Positions 13,015 through 23,960 of a stretch of DNA of 64,000 nt are shown here, piece by piece. The position numbers and the translations under genes were made by a program. A model generated the notes under the pieces. It did no database searches and was not told the origin of the DNA. It saw only the letters and a list, made by a program, of their open reading frames with translations. The stretch is from Mycteria americana (Eukaryota; Chordata; Aves; Ciconiiformes; Ciconiidae), in contig NC_134368.1 of the NCBI RefSeq assembly GCF_035582795.1, positions 8,347,501 through 8,411,500 of the forward strand, given 5' to 3'. Numbering within the stretch: the first letter of the stretch is position 1; every line of letters begins with the position of its first letter.

Positions 13015-13335
13015 TAGTCAGAACAAAGGTCCATCCAGAGCCCAGTGTCTTGTGACTTGCACGGGGAAGGAGAGGATGTAACTCTTGGCCAAATCCCCAA
13101 GCTTCTGGAAAACCAGGAGTTTAGCAACAGTTCGAGCAGGAGGTTGCATCTGGACCCCTTTTTTTCGGTTGCCACCATGTACTGACCTCCTCACAATTTC
13201 TCAAAGCCCCTTCTGAATCCACCTCTGCTTTTGCAACAGCCTGTGCCAAGGAGTTAGTGACCTCAGTTATATTCTGGGTAAAAACTACTTCAGTCATATT
13301 GTTTCATTGCTACTAGTTCTTGCTTTGTGCAAAAT
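13015..13335 (-). mobile_element. Ancient amniote interspersed repeat, CR1/L3-like LINE remnant
   Basis: Blocks in the order of an old LINE 3' region read antisense, common in turtle and crocodilian DNA as I recall it: AGAACAAAGGTCCATCCAGA, CCAAGCTTCTGG, AACAGCCTGTGCCAAGGAGT, and CTAGTTCTTGCTTTGTGC. Similarity is patchy and includes small indels. The minus-strand open frame 13496-13290 overlaps its right end and extends beyond it. Family name and strand are inferred from memory. Confidence 0.55.
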
Positions 13336-16300
13336 AGCAATGAGTCAAGATCATCGCACTCAGCTGAGCAAACCCTAACCCCAGAGAGGACCTCCTCCGA
13401 ACGCCCTCCTTCTTCCACAGCCGTTACCAATCCTTGGACCTTTTCCAGTTCTACTTGGCGCTCTTGAGAGAGTGTGGCCAGATCTGCAGGAAGCATTTAA
13501 GCTGAGAGCATAATATGGCTTTACACAATAGTGAAATGACGGTCATTTTACCTTGTCTGGAGGTGTTCAGATGCATTCACAGACAGCTTCATATCAGGTA
13601 CTTGAGGCCACAGATGAGTCTGCAGATGCTAAAGATTTAGGTGGACTTTCAGAAATTATGACTCCAGGTCTCCATTGCATCTCGAAGTATAGTGCCAGGG
13701 GCCAAGAGGGACACAATCCTAAAATTTAAAAAGCACAGTCAGCATGTCAGGGCCCATGTGCTTCCCACTGCTGGCTGTTATCTCAGCACTGCACTTTGGG
13801 GAAAACAAGCTTGAATCATCTGTTGGTGGAGGGGCTGTCATGCACTGATGTGTCCAGAGCACATGAATGAAACCTCGGGTCCAGCAAAGACGGGCCAACA
13901 GATGATGCGTGCTCCTGCTTCCCTTCTGGAGCTTGAACCGAGATTGCCTTCTGGCTTAGTTTTGAGGTTTTACAATATGACTGATCAAGTGCTTAACTCA
14001 AAGCTCCCTCCCCGCGCTCCGCCTGGCTTCTGTACAAGCTAAAGCCAGAACGTGCAGTTTTAATTTATACCACTAGAATAACACGCTCAGTTGTTCCACC
14101 AACAGAGAAACACACGTCTCAGAAACGTCTTTTGCCAAAGTCTCCCTTTCTTTGCAACAAGCCCGCTGGCTGATCCGTCGGCCAAGAGTGCCCTTCGTTA
14201 CTCTGCAGCAGACCCCCGGCTCCCCTCTGGCACTGCAACTCCCGCAGAAAAGAGGGTCACCAAAGCACAGCAGGCAACACAGCCGCCCCCTCCTGCTTCC
14301 CAAAGACACACATCCTCCCTCCACGGGCGCAGAGGGAGGAAGGGGGGAGATTTCTGCAACGCCAGAGCCTTGTAGGCAGTTTTCTCTTTCAGGATGACTA
14401 GAATTGCTAAATAAAAATGACCATGTGAGAAATGAGTCGTCAGAGCCATTTTCCACCAGACTGGGTAGGCAAGAAGCACGTACACACCGATGCCAGTGGT
14501 TCAGCCACTGCTTCAGGTCCCTGTACCCCTGGAGCTGCGGCAGGCACTGCTGATGTTCCCATGGGGAAAGGACCACAGCAAGCTCTCCGCAAGGGCTGAT
14601 GTGAGCACAGCAAATGCTGTGTGTACACAGCCCCAGCTCTGCAAACCCAAAAAGCACAGATAGAATAATAAAATCGTTTAAGGTTGTGTAAGTAACCACA
14701 TGAATACACAGGAAGCCTATAAATTCTTTTCAGACTGCTTTGGTGCACTCGTGCTTGCAGATTTCTCACACAGGGAAGGTAAGGCAGAGAACGGTGCTTT
14801 ATAAGCTGCAGATAAGGACTTGACTGGAAGGTTTATTGATGGAAATGTGATAAGCGAGAACAAATGGCAGCACTGAAAAGATGGTCCTGCTTCCAAAGAG
14901 TGAACAGAAAAGAGTGTTTAGCTGTGTTCGTAATCATGTGGCTTTTATTTCTAGCTGCAATTAGATATCACCTGGTCTCTCTCAGCTATGCAGAAATTGG
15001 GACTAATACAATAAAAGGTCGTTTCCCATGTGCAATTTTCAAGTGCCTGTAGGATATTTTATTGCTCAGATGATAGCTAACACTTCCAAAGGCCTGTAAG
15101 TCAGGTAGGAATGCCTTCCTTTTCACATACGACTTGGATGTCAATCTGCAGGGTATTTAGGCAGTTAGCTTCTGGTAAGACATTCCAACTTTCACCAACA
15201 TTACCAAAAATCAAAGTGGGATGATTACATCAGAAAAAGATATTAAGAATCTTTCTCTGTCAGGGTTTTAGTAGTCTAAGTCCCAATGCTCTTCAGCTTG
15301 AAAAGGGCTCTGAAGAGCCAAAACTGATTTCCAAAAATGGAGCCACAAGCCATCACCATGGGGTCCAGACTGACCTTCCCACTTCTACCACGGCAGCCAG
15401 GACTTTTTAACAGCCTCTCAGGACTCGCATCTCAGTGCCCTGAAACCCTACGATGGTACTTCAAGCAGGGCTGTGGCAGCACAGGACATCCCGTCTCTTG
15501 GTTTATTCAGCAGTATGCTTCATTTTCCTCCCTTTACGTCCAAATGCTTTTTAATGACACAGCTAGGAACCAAGCAGCACTGAATTACCCCTGATGTTTG
15601 AACACCTTTGTTTTACATTATCTATCCATGCAGAAAAGTGTTTGAGCAGTGGTTTTCTCTTTTCCTGGGATATCTGAAGATGTTTTTTCCACAGGAGCGC
15701 AGCTTCTCTCTAAGACCTCTTGGAAGATGACCTTTCGGCACGAAAGTGTGCGTTGGAACATATGGCCAATCTTTATCTTGGCATGCTGGGGAGGTTAGCA
15801 GAGGTCGCTCCCAAACCAGGTCACTGCTGCTGCACACCTGCTACCCAGCTGGAGCTGCTCTCGCCGGACACAGCACAGCTCCACGGAGCAGAAGGGGCCA
15901 TCCCGTGCACAAGGGACCACTGCGGACAATTTACAAAATCCCAGGCAACTTCTACTTCCCATTCCCAATCCGCTCAGCTCCTCAATGCCTGTTTACTTTA
16001 ACTAACCACTCTGAAATGTAGGCTTGGAGTTTAGTTGGATGGGAACTTGCACTGTAGATGTCAATAGCACGAAGGGCAAGTTTTAGTGTTTAGCGTTTCT
16101 GATTCAGCCTGGAAGTCCATGGAAATGCTAGAGCATGTCATTACTCCTATAAATCCCAGTCAGCAGAGAGGGCTGCAGCTGTATGAAATACTGACACCAC
16201 TCTGAAATTATATATCCCTGCAGTACCGGCCCTGCTCCACAAACTGGAGTATCAGCCCCACAGCTGAACCTTTCTAAAATGGTCATCAGATGATTCATGC

Positions 16301-18952
16301 AAGTTTCTTCTTCAGAAAAATAACAGATGGGGTGGGTGAATGCAATAAAGGCCAAAAAAGCCACAGCAGACACATTTTTTATAAAGCCTTGCAAATACAG
16401 CCTAGCCCTAATAGATTGTGGCAACGCACCTGCCAATATAACACTCTTACACCATCTCTTGGGGCCTAATATAGATCATGGCCTAAAGTGTTATGTGCAT
16501 TGAATGAGGTCAAACACTCTTGGGGTTCCGGTGATACTGATGACTTGAGAAAACAGAATTCACATCTCTAGATGACCCTGCGGAAAGTCATTTATACTCA
16601 TTCAGGGAGCAGCAATTCCCTGACTCACGAAGGTGCTGCGGGACGAGCAGCTATTGTATGGTCCAGCCACCTCGGCTCCTCCTCTACAATGTAGCTGCAT
16701 CTAAGACCACAAACAGGCTACGTGGAGCACAGTGTACTCTGTGTCCCTGTATCAGCAGTAGCCCTCAGACACTTGCGTCTCCGTTGCAGAGATATCCCAC
16801 ATCTTCTCTGCTCACTGAACCTTCAGGAAGGAGCCAAGGCTGTTTTGTTGACTTGATACCATGGGATATATAGCAGACAACTTAAGTCAGGCCCTTGCTC
16901 CTGACAACCCATAAGTAGGAGCACACTTGGGCAACACAGAGAGACAGTCTGGACCCAAGTTTCTGTCCCTGCTGTCTGCAGCTCCTGCACACCAGTTCTG
17001 ACCTGTACTTGAAATAGCAATTAGATACGGCCTCTGGTGTTAATGGTCATAAAGGTACTTCAGATTAGACAAACATCACAGTTTTTTCCACTTAAAGGCA
17101 GCTTATTTTATCAGCAATCTGCATACTAGATTTAATTCTATTAGAGGCACTAAAAAAACCCAGATCCCGACATCTGGAAACACCACTATCAAGACCAGTA
17201 AAATAAAAGACATTTAAAATACAGATTAAGAATAGGGCACTAATGGGAATGCAACATATGTATCAGCACTTAGTACTTACTTAATGTGAAACATGGCTTT
17301 ATACGACCCTGTACAAACTCAACCGATCGGTCAAGGCTGGCCTTAGACCGTAGGTAGATGAGCCAGTCCCAAGAACAGGCTGCCAAGGCTCTACCACCTT
17401 CATTAATATTTCTGATGTGGTGGCTTGGAGGAGAGAAAGTGGAAAAGTTGTGTCCTATCCTGCTGGTCTTTCTGCCCCAGCAGAGGGGCCAAGGATGAGT
17501 TCTTGCTGGTGCTGCTCAGTAAACTGCCAGAAAGACCCTGCTCCAGGCCGTGCCTCTGATCTCCGGGGCAGACAACAAAGCTCTGAGCAGATCCAGCCTG
17601 GTGGCAGACATGATGGAAAAAAGGACCTATTTAGGGATATCTGGGCCAAATCTTCCCAACCAGCCTGGATTCACCCTTAACACATCTATTCTTCCCAGCC
17701 AGTTGGCCAATCCTGCAAACAATGCTTAACTCTGCAAGACATTTGTGGAAAACCTTGCAGACTGGGTTTGTTGCAGTTTGATATATTATTGGTAATCACA
17801 ACCATCCATACAGCAGATCACCAATGTAGTTCACTGTTCGGTTTCCAGCACCAGTGTCAAGTTACTGTCTACTGTTATATCGAATAAATCACATTTACCT
17901 GCTTTTGAGACGCGCTTGGAGACTGGTAGAATGAGTCCTCTATGCACAATAAATATTATGGATGACTTAAGTGGAAACTAAATAAAATTTGGTGTTCCTG
18001 CAAAAAAACAACCCAAAAAGAGAGATTTTGAAACTGTGATCAACTGGAACTTACCTCTTAAGTAGATTTTCACCAAGTTCAGAGGATCAATTCCATAATA
18101 CTTTCTTCGGCAAAGTTAACTGCCCAACAAGTACTGGTGTATGATTCCAGATGGAAACAAAATTGAGAACTCCACTGAGCAGGATAAGTGTCCAGCTGTG
18201 CTTTTCAATGCCATGAAAAATCCAGAGAAAAGCCAGAGTGGATGGATTCCAAAATATTTTAACAGGCAAACTCTTCAGTCCAGACAGCTGAGAAAGTCAT
18301 TGATACATGATTAGAGCAGGAATGACAACCTGAAAAACTGTTATCAACACACCTTGGAGTCTGTGACAACTTAATTAAGAGAGGATAATAATTGCTTTAC
18401 AAGGAAAAAAGGCAAAAATTATTATGAAATTTGTAACTTTACTGGGTAATTTTTGCGTGGATATCTTAAAAGACCTGTTCAGCCCTCTTGTAATTAGCTA
18501 TAGCTGGGGTAAAAAGACAGCCATGGAACAGAGTGTCTTCATCTCACCAGACATCAACATCTGCAGTGTAGGCGTCTGGCCAAACAGGACACTCGCAGGT
18601 ACCCACTAAGAACGGATGAAGTGCTCTGACATGACATGCCTTCATCTCCGTTGATCATAAAGGGAGTTTACATGGCTAGGAGCTAGAGGTATCACAAGCA
18701 TGAGCAACTTTAGACTATCGCAGAAGATGGTTAGGTAGGAGGTAAGTGGATGCAAAGTACATACAATTGCAACCTTTGGAATATTGTTTTCATGTATTAA
18801 AATTGCTTCAATATTACATGAAGAAAGCAAGGAAGAAAAGCTTGACTCATGGTCAGCAGATTTTGCTGATTTGAGTCATTCCTTCATTAAAAAGTAGCCT
18901 CTCCATCCTGTATCAGGAGTATCCTGTATCTTTCTCATCTGAACTATGACAG
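13336..18952. other. Intergenic, no gene recognised
   Basis: The longest open frame in the window, 208 codons, is here (14699-14073, minus), in a stretch where several frames on both strands are open. It has no recognisable motif, no low-complexity bias and no visible splice partners. The rest is mixed sequence without recognised repeats. A partial CTCF-like match (CCAGCAGAGGGGCC) is at 17477-17490. Confidence 0.5.
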
Positions 18953-19418
18953 AAGTCTTCCCATTGGAAGGGAGAAGCAAGGAAGGGGTGCTTCACATCT
19001 CCAGTTGTGTCTGCTGGCCAGGTTCTTTGTGGACTATGCAGCATTGACAGATTCCTCCCAGCTGGAGGAATAACTTCAGGATGTCCTGGGACTCCTATAA
19101 CCATCGTGCACCAGGGGAGACGTCTTTCATCCAGGGACGTGGTCAAACTAAACAAGGACAATTCAACACCCTGACAATTCAAAGGGACACAAATGAATAT
19201 TGAATCAAGTAGGGAAAAGATCTCAAAATCTCAAAGACAGATGTTCAGAGCAACACCGGTGCGCACATTCCCATTATTGGTAGTCTTCAGCACAACCATA
19301 CCTGGGTTCAGGTTTGAAAACTTGCTATGAAATACAAAATCTTACTAGTGCGTAAGCAGCTTGTGGTACTTGGAGAACATCACCCCTTCCTTGCTTCCCC
19401 CTTCCAATGGGAAGACTT
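18953..19418. repeat. Segment bounded by a 38-bp inverted repeat
   Basis: The left arm 18953-18990 begins AAGTCTTCCCATTGGAAGGG. The right arm 19381-19418 is its reverse complement with one mismatch (37/38). The 390-bp interior is not palindromic and codes for nothing recognisable. The arms could be terminal inverted repeats of a small non-autonomous DNA transposon, but only AG is duplicated directly outside, which is too little for a target duplication. An inverted local duplication is the alternative. Confidence 0.75.
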
Positions 19419-20011
19419 AGGATTGCCTTTTTTCCTCTAAAATTCCTGCCACAATGAAAAGCGCAAACACTAACTGCTCAGGTGTTTCCATCAGCAACCA
19501 GTTGATTAACAGAAAATTCCTTCCCCACATCTGCCATTCACACAGCTAGCAGAGAGCTCCTGAGAGCAGTAACTTAGAGATGTAAGGACAAAGCAGCGGG
19601 AAGGAGAGTTTCCAGGACTGTTCACGCGTTGTTGGTATACCCCATTTCTAAGTGGCATTGATCCACAGCTAACAGGAGCCAACTGAAGCACAAAAGCTTA
19701 AACTGGAGGCAGCCACCCCTGAAAGAGTTTGGATTCATTTTTAAAAAGATATTTTTTTTGTTGTTCTGGTAGATCCAAACCACAGGGACAGATTTTATTT
19801 CAATTTTACCAATCAAAGCTGGAATATTATTTTTTGCAGAAACTGCATTTTCCATCAAAGAAATTTTCAATTGAACATTTCTGATTGGTTTTAAAATTGT
19901 TTTTAACGTCCCCTGTCAGTATCAGGATTGGTTTCTGGATATACTCTGTTTATTTTACTTTCTCTCTTAGAAGATATAAAATCTGATGCAGTTTGAAACT
20001 TCAGTAGTATT

Positions 20012-20045
20012 TTTATTGAATGCTGAGATTATAGCATTCAATAAA
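20012..20045. repeat. Perfect 13-bp hairpin with AATAAA in both orientations
   Basis: TTTATTGAATGCT at 20012-20024 is exactly the reverse complement of AGCATTCAATAAA at 20033-20045, with an 8-nt loop. Each arm carries a poly(A)-signal hexamer on one strand. Confidence 0.85.
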
Positions 20046-21332
20046 TGCTATAAATAAAAAATAAAAAAATTATAGCTGCCAGAGACTGAATTGTTTAAAC
20101 AAACTTTCCAAGACCCCAGTGAATGTATCTCCAGGAGTGGATTAAGATGTCAGGGGAGCAAAAGCTACTTGATTTTGTAATTCAAGAATGACTTTTTACT
20201 GATATAAACTTAATGTAGCCCAGACAAACTCACAAAGCATTTAAACCATGTAAAGGTTTAAATATTCAGTTTAATAATCTAGTTGGTGTTATCTGCAATG
20301 TCTGGAAATGCAGTATTATATCTGGAAAGCATCTAAACAGGAATGTGGAATACCAAAGCACCGTGCTCTTCCCTTGCTCTTTTGGGACAGTCTTTAGTTA
20401 GGGAGGTTCGAAAAAGATCGCACTGTAAAAACACGTGTTCTTTCTTCTGATGTTGCTTATGCTGTTCCACATGGTTTCAAATATGAAAACATATTTGAAT
20501 AAATGCATATTTAATGTCTTAGATTTGACTCTTCCAGTTGTAAAGTTGGATCCTATTGTAGGATTAAAACTTGAATATTTTCAGGCAAGCCTAATAATAA
20601 CTCACCAGGCATATTTGTAGGTCGGATCTTTGTTTTCACATCACGGGACACCAATTAGACCTTGTCTTCTTGCACATGACCAAAACTTGAGCAAGGTCTT
20701 TCTGTCACAATGAGGTCACTGAGCGAATCCATCTCAAAGGAGGAATTACTGTGGAGGAACTCTGTACCAGCCTTTGACAGTGAAGTGATACATGCTAAAT
20801 ACAAACCCTCAAAATTATTTCTTTTAACAATTTTTACCCCAATCTATTTCAGCCATCTGGTTACAGGATACCACCACCAACAGCTGTCTTGGCACGAAGG
20901 AAGGGTCAGGAGAAAGCGGCTGGAGGGAGGAAGGTATTTCTCAAACCAGCTTCGCCATCAAAGCCAGCGTGCTGCGGACAAACGCCCATCGTTACTCTCC
21001 AGGCGGTTTACGAGCACACCTCGAGCTGACCTCGGGTACCGCGTCCAGACACGGGGAGCAATTCGTTAGCGACCCACAGCGCAGCTGGCAAGTAGCACAG
21101 CAGGAAAGGAACTTGACTAAAGATGCTGGCAGGCCCGGGCGGTAGATTTAGATCAATGTTAGCGTGATAAGGTCCTGACTGCTACTTGCTGTCCTCAACC
21201 ACCACTGCCCCATCAAAACACATCCCTCCTGACACCAGGCTGCCTCTCCTTTCTGTGGCCGCTGCTGCACCCAGAGTCACGGCACACCAGGAGACCAAGC
21301 CCAGCACAGTAGAAATTCACTTGTTTTCTCCA

Positions 21333-21372
21333 CTTGGAAAGTCCCCGTCCAAGATGTTGGGGACTTTCCAAG
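21333..21372. promoter_or_regulatory. Inverted pair of canonical kappaB-type sites in a perfect palindrome
   Basis: CTTGGAAAGTCCCC (21333-21346) and GGGGACTTTCCAAG (21359-21372) are perfect reverse complements separated by 12 nt. Each arm contains the classical NF-kappaB sequence GGGGACTTTCC, one in each orientation. Function is inferred from the motif only. Confidence 0.45.
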
Positions 21373-23814
21373 AGACCACATGCCATCTTGGCATATTTAC
21401 CTTCCCCCGTTGTGGTCTGCATACCTGGCTGGTATCACCTAGCCGTAAATGAGGAAAACAGGTATTCACTACACCACTTCCTGCATACTTTTTTGTTTGA
21501 CACTTTTATGCTGTTAACAGGTTCAAACGGCATCCTGCGACAGGGCTTGTGGGCATATGACCACAGGCTAATGCTCGGCATGTCCATGCTGCCCACGTGC
21601 TGCTGGCGGGGGCTCTCCAAGGCCTTGGGAACTCATCACGCCTCTCTGCCACGTGCATTCGCTGTCCTTTGCTACACCGGATGGACAAGCCCAAAACTCT
21701 GCTGCTCCAAATTCAGGTTCAGCCTCATAGTTTCTCACCTGAAGAGACCTCCTGGATGCCTGACCCTCACTGGCCTGAGTCTCCTCGAACAGCACTTCGA
21801 GCAGTACAACCATGTCTACAGACAGGTCAGAGTTTAATTTAATTTAATTTTTTTTCATATAAACAAGAAAACAGCTAAATGATTGACTGCAGCAATCTCA
21901 GCCAGCCCACGCTGCACGCAGACGATCTGCTATCACGTATCAGGCCCTTTTACAGCGAGGCAAGCGGGAGCCGGGCCAAGAAAGTTACCTCGGCTCTGTC
22001 CCAAGTGAGAAAGCGTTTGGGGTTTGCAGCAAAAGCCCTTGGTAGTAGGTGAATGCAGTGAGCCGTTTCCCAGTGCAAAGCACTTATCTTGAAAGCAGAG
22101 CTTTGAGCACATGACATAAATCAGATTTCTGAGCGCTTCTCATCCTTTACTTTTCTCAAATCCTGCTGGAAAGGTACAAAAAGCTCAAGTTACAGAGTAC
22201 CAGAGCTGCTGCTTCACAGCAGAAATGAGCAATAACAACAGACAGAGCCTGCTCGTCCACAGCCTCCTCTCTGTGACCACTTGCTGTGACCCTCTGCAGA
22301 GGTCCAGGACCAGAGAAACCTCCTACAGCGCAGCTTTGATGGAGCGATGAAAAGTCCAACCTGGTCTATGTCTCACAATAGCCTAAAAGTGGAAGAAAGC
22401 TTTTCTCCCCGTTGTGCCATGCCTCAGCACCTCAGAAATTCAGCGTGGCTGCTGGGGGATGTGCAGAGAATCACACGCAAAGCCGCTGCTAGAGCAAAGT
22501 TGCAGCATTTTACCCCGGCGATGAACTTTTTCTCTCATTTCCATTTTCATTGGAATATCAATTTGCATTTATTAAAAAGCCCTTACCCTCCTCTCCAGAA
22601 AAAAAAAAACAACCCACCCTGATCTAAAGAAAGAGATTGGTTTACATAAAATCCTATTAGTTTAGCTGATTGCTTCCAAAACATTTCTGAGAAAGCCTCC
22701 CATTACCATACAAATGGTGCTGGGCCTTTTTGCAGGCTAACTGCTAGATAGCGTGATGATTTGGGCAAATATTCATCAAGACAGCTGCTTCTGCAAGCGC
22801 GGCTGTGAGCCTGCCGCACGCCATTTAAGAAAAGAGCAAGAAATAGTTGATCACCTCCGTGAAGCCGACAGCTAAAGCAGCAGCAGCCCTCGCCCCGCAT
22901 CCCCGCTGCGGCACACATGGGGAGCACCCGTGTCGGGGAGCCTGTGGGTCTGTGGAAAAGGAGGAGGAGGAGGAGGACAGAGATGATGGGAGAATTTGGG
23001 AGAGGAGAAGGAGGCTGGCAGCCTGGCGGGAATGCGTGCAGGGATCACGTGCCAGAGAAGAGCAGCGAGGGAGCGTGCCCGCCGCCTTGGCTGAGAGCTG
23101 CATTCTTCCTCGGTGTCATCATTTTCTCCTCCTTGCTGGAATAACCACGAGATCCCACAAGCTTTTCCTGGCCAACGAAGCCAAGAGAGCTAACAAAGCT
23201 ATAATTTTATAGACCTCTATGTAAACAGCTCCTGGAGGTGTTTGCATCAGGCCCACCCCGAGGCACAGCTCACTGGTCCCCTCTTTGGGATTGCAGGGTG
23301 CAGCCTGGGTGACGTGGAAACAGCCGGGAGAGGGGAGATCACCTTGGCGGCTGGGCACCGTGGCGGGCAGGAGATTGTCTAGGTTTGTAAAAGAGAAGCT
23401 CACCACTGAAGGTCTTGCAAAGTCTGCAAAGGCTTTGCCAAGTCAGGGCTTTTGAGTCACTGGATAAACACAGTCCTCTGCAATCGTGTGGGTGCTGCCT
23501 GCCCCTTTCCTGTAAGCACAGAGCATTTCTTAAATACTCCCCAGAGGTGCTTTTGTGAATCAGACAGCCATGTGAACAAGGCAAGGATCCAGATCTAAAA
23601 CACCATCGTAAATTTGGTGAAGATCCCAAATCTGGGAAAAGAGTCTGCACAGAGCTTGGTTTTTTACTTTAACACTAATCATTGCAATCACTTTTGAGAG
23701 GACAAACATCTCACTAATAGCAGTCACGGGGTACAACAGGATGCAGTAACAACCTCTGTAACTACCGTAATGCAGAAAGCCACAATCAGCCTCATTGGCC
23801 TTGAAGAAAAAAAA

Positions 23815-23827
23815 GTGTGTGTGTGTG
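23815..23827. repeat. (GT)n short microsatellite
   Basis: About six GT units directly after a run of A. Confidence 0.85.
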
Positions 23828-23941
23828 GGGGAATCAGTGACGACTAAAGAAGCAGCATGAGAGAGCAGTAAAAATTCAAACATTCAGCAGCTATTCCACA
23901 TAATATTTACATGTAATTTCCTGTTCTAATAACCCAAAATG

Positions 23942-23960
23942 AAAAAAAAAAAAAAAAAAA
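23942..23960. repeat. Poly(A) run
   Basis: 19 consecutive A with no retroposed body recognised upstream. Confidence 0.95.

Noticed and set aside
14073-14699. 208-codon open frame on the minus strand, the longest in the window
   Set aside because: Overlapping frames on both strands are also open in this GC-richer patch, and the protein shows no known motif. No splice or promoter context was seen.
17477-17490. Second CTCF-like site CCAGCAGAGGGGCC
   Set aside because: It departs from the core at a key position, so it is much weaker than 29831-29842.
21334-21837. 167-codon plus-strand open frame
   Set aside because: Several other frames on both strands are open across the same bases, none resembling a protein family. 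It also runs through the kappaB palindrome.
22840-23100. GC-rich patch as a CpG-island promoter
   Set aside because: Short, with a GGAGGA simple run inflating GC, and no transcript or exon recognised beside it.
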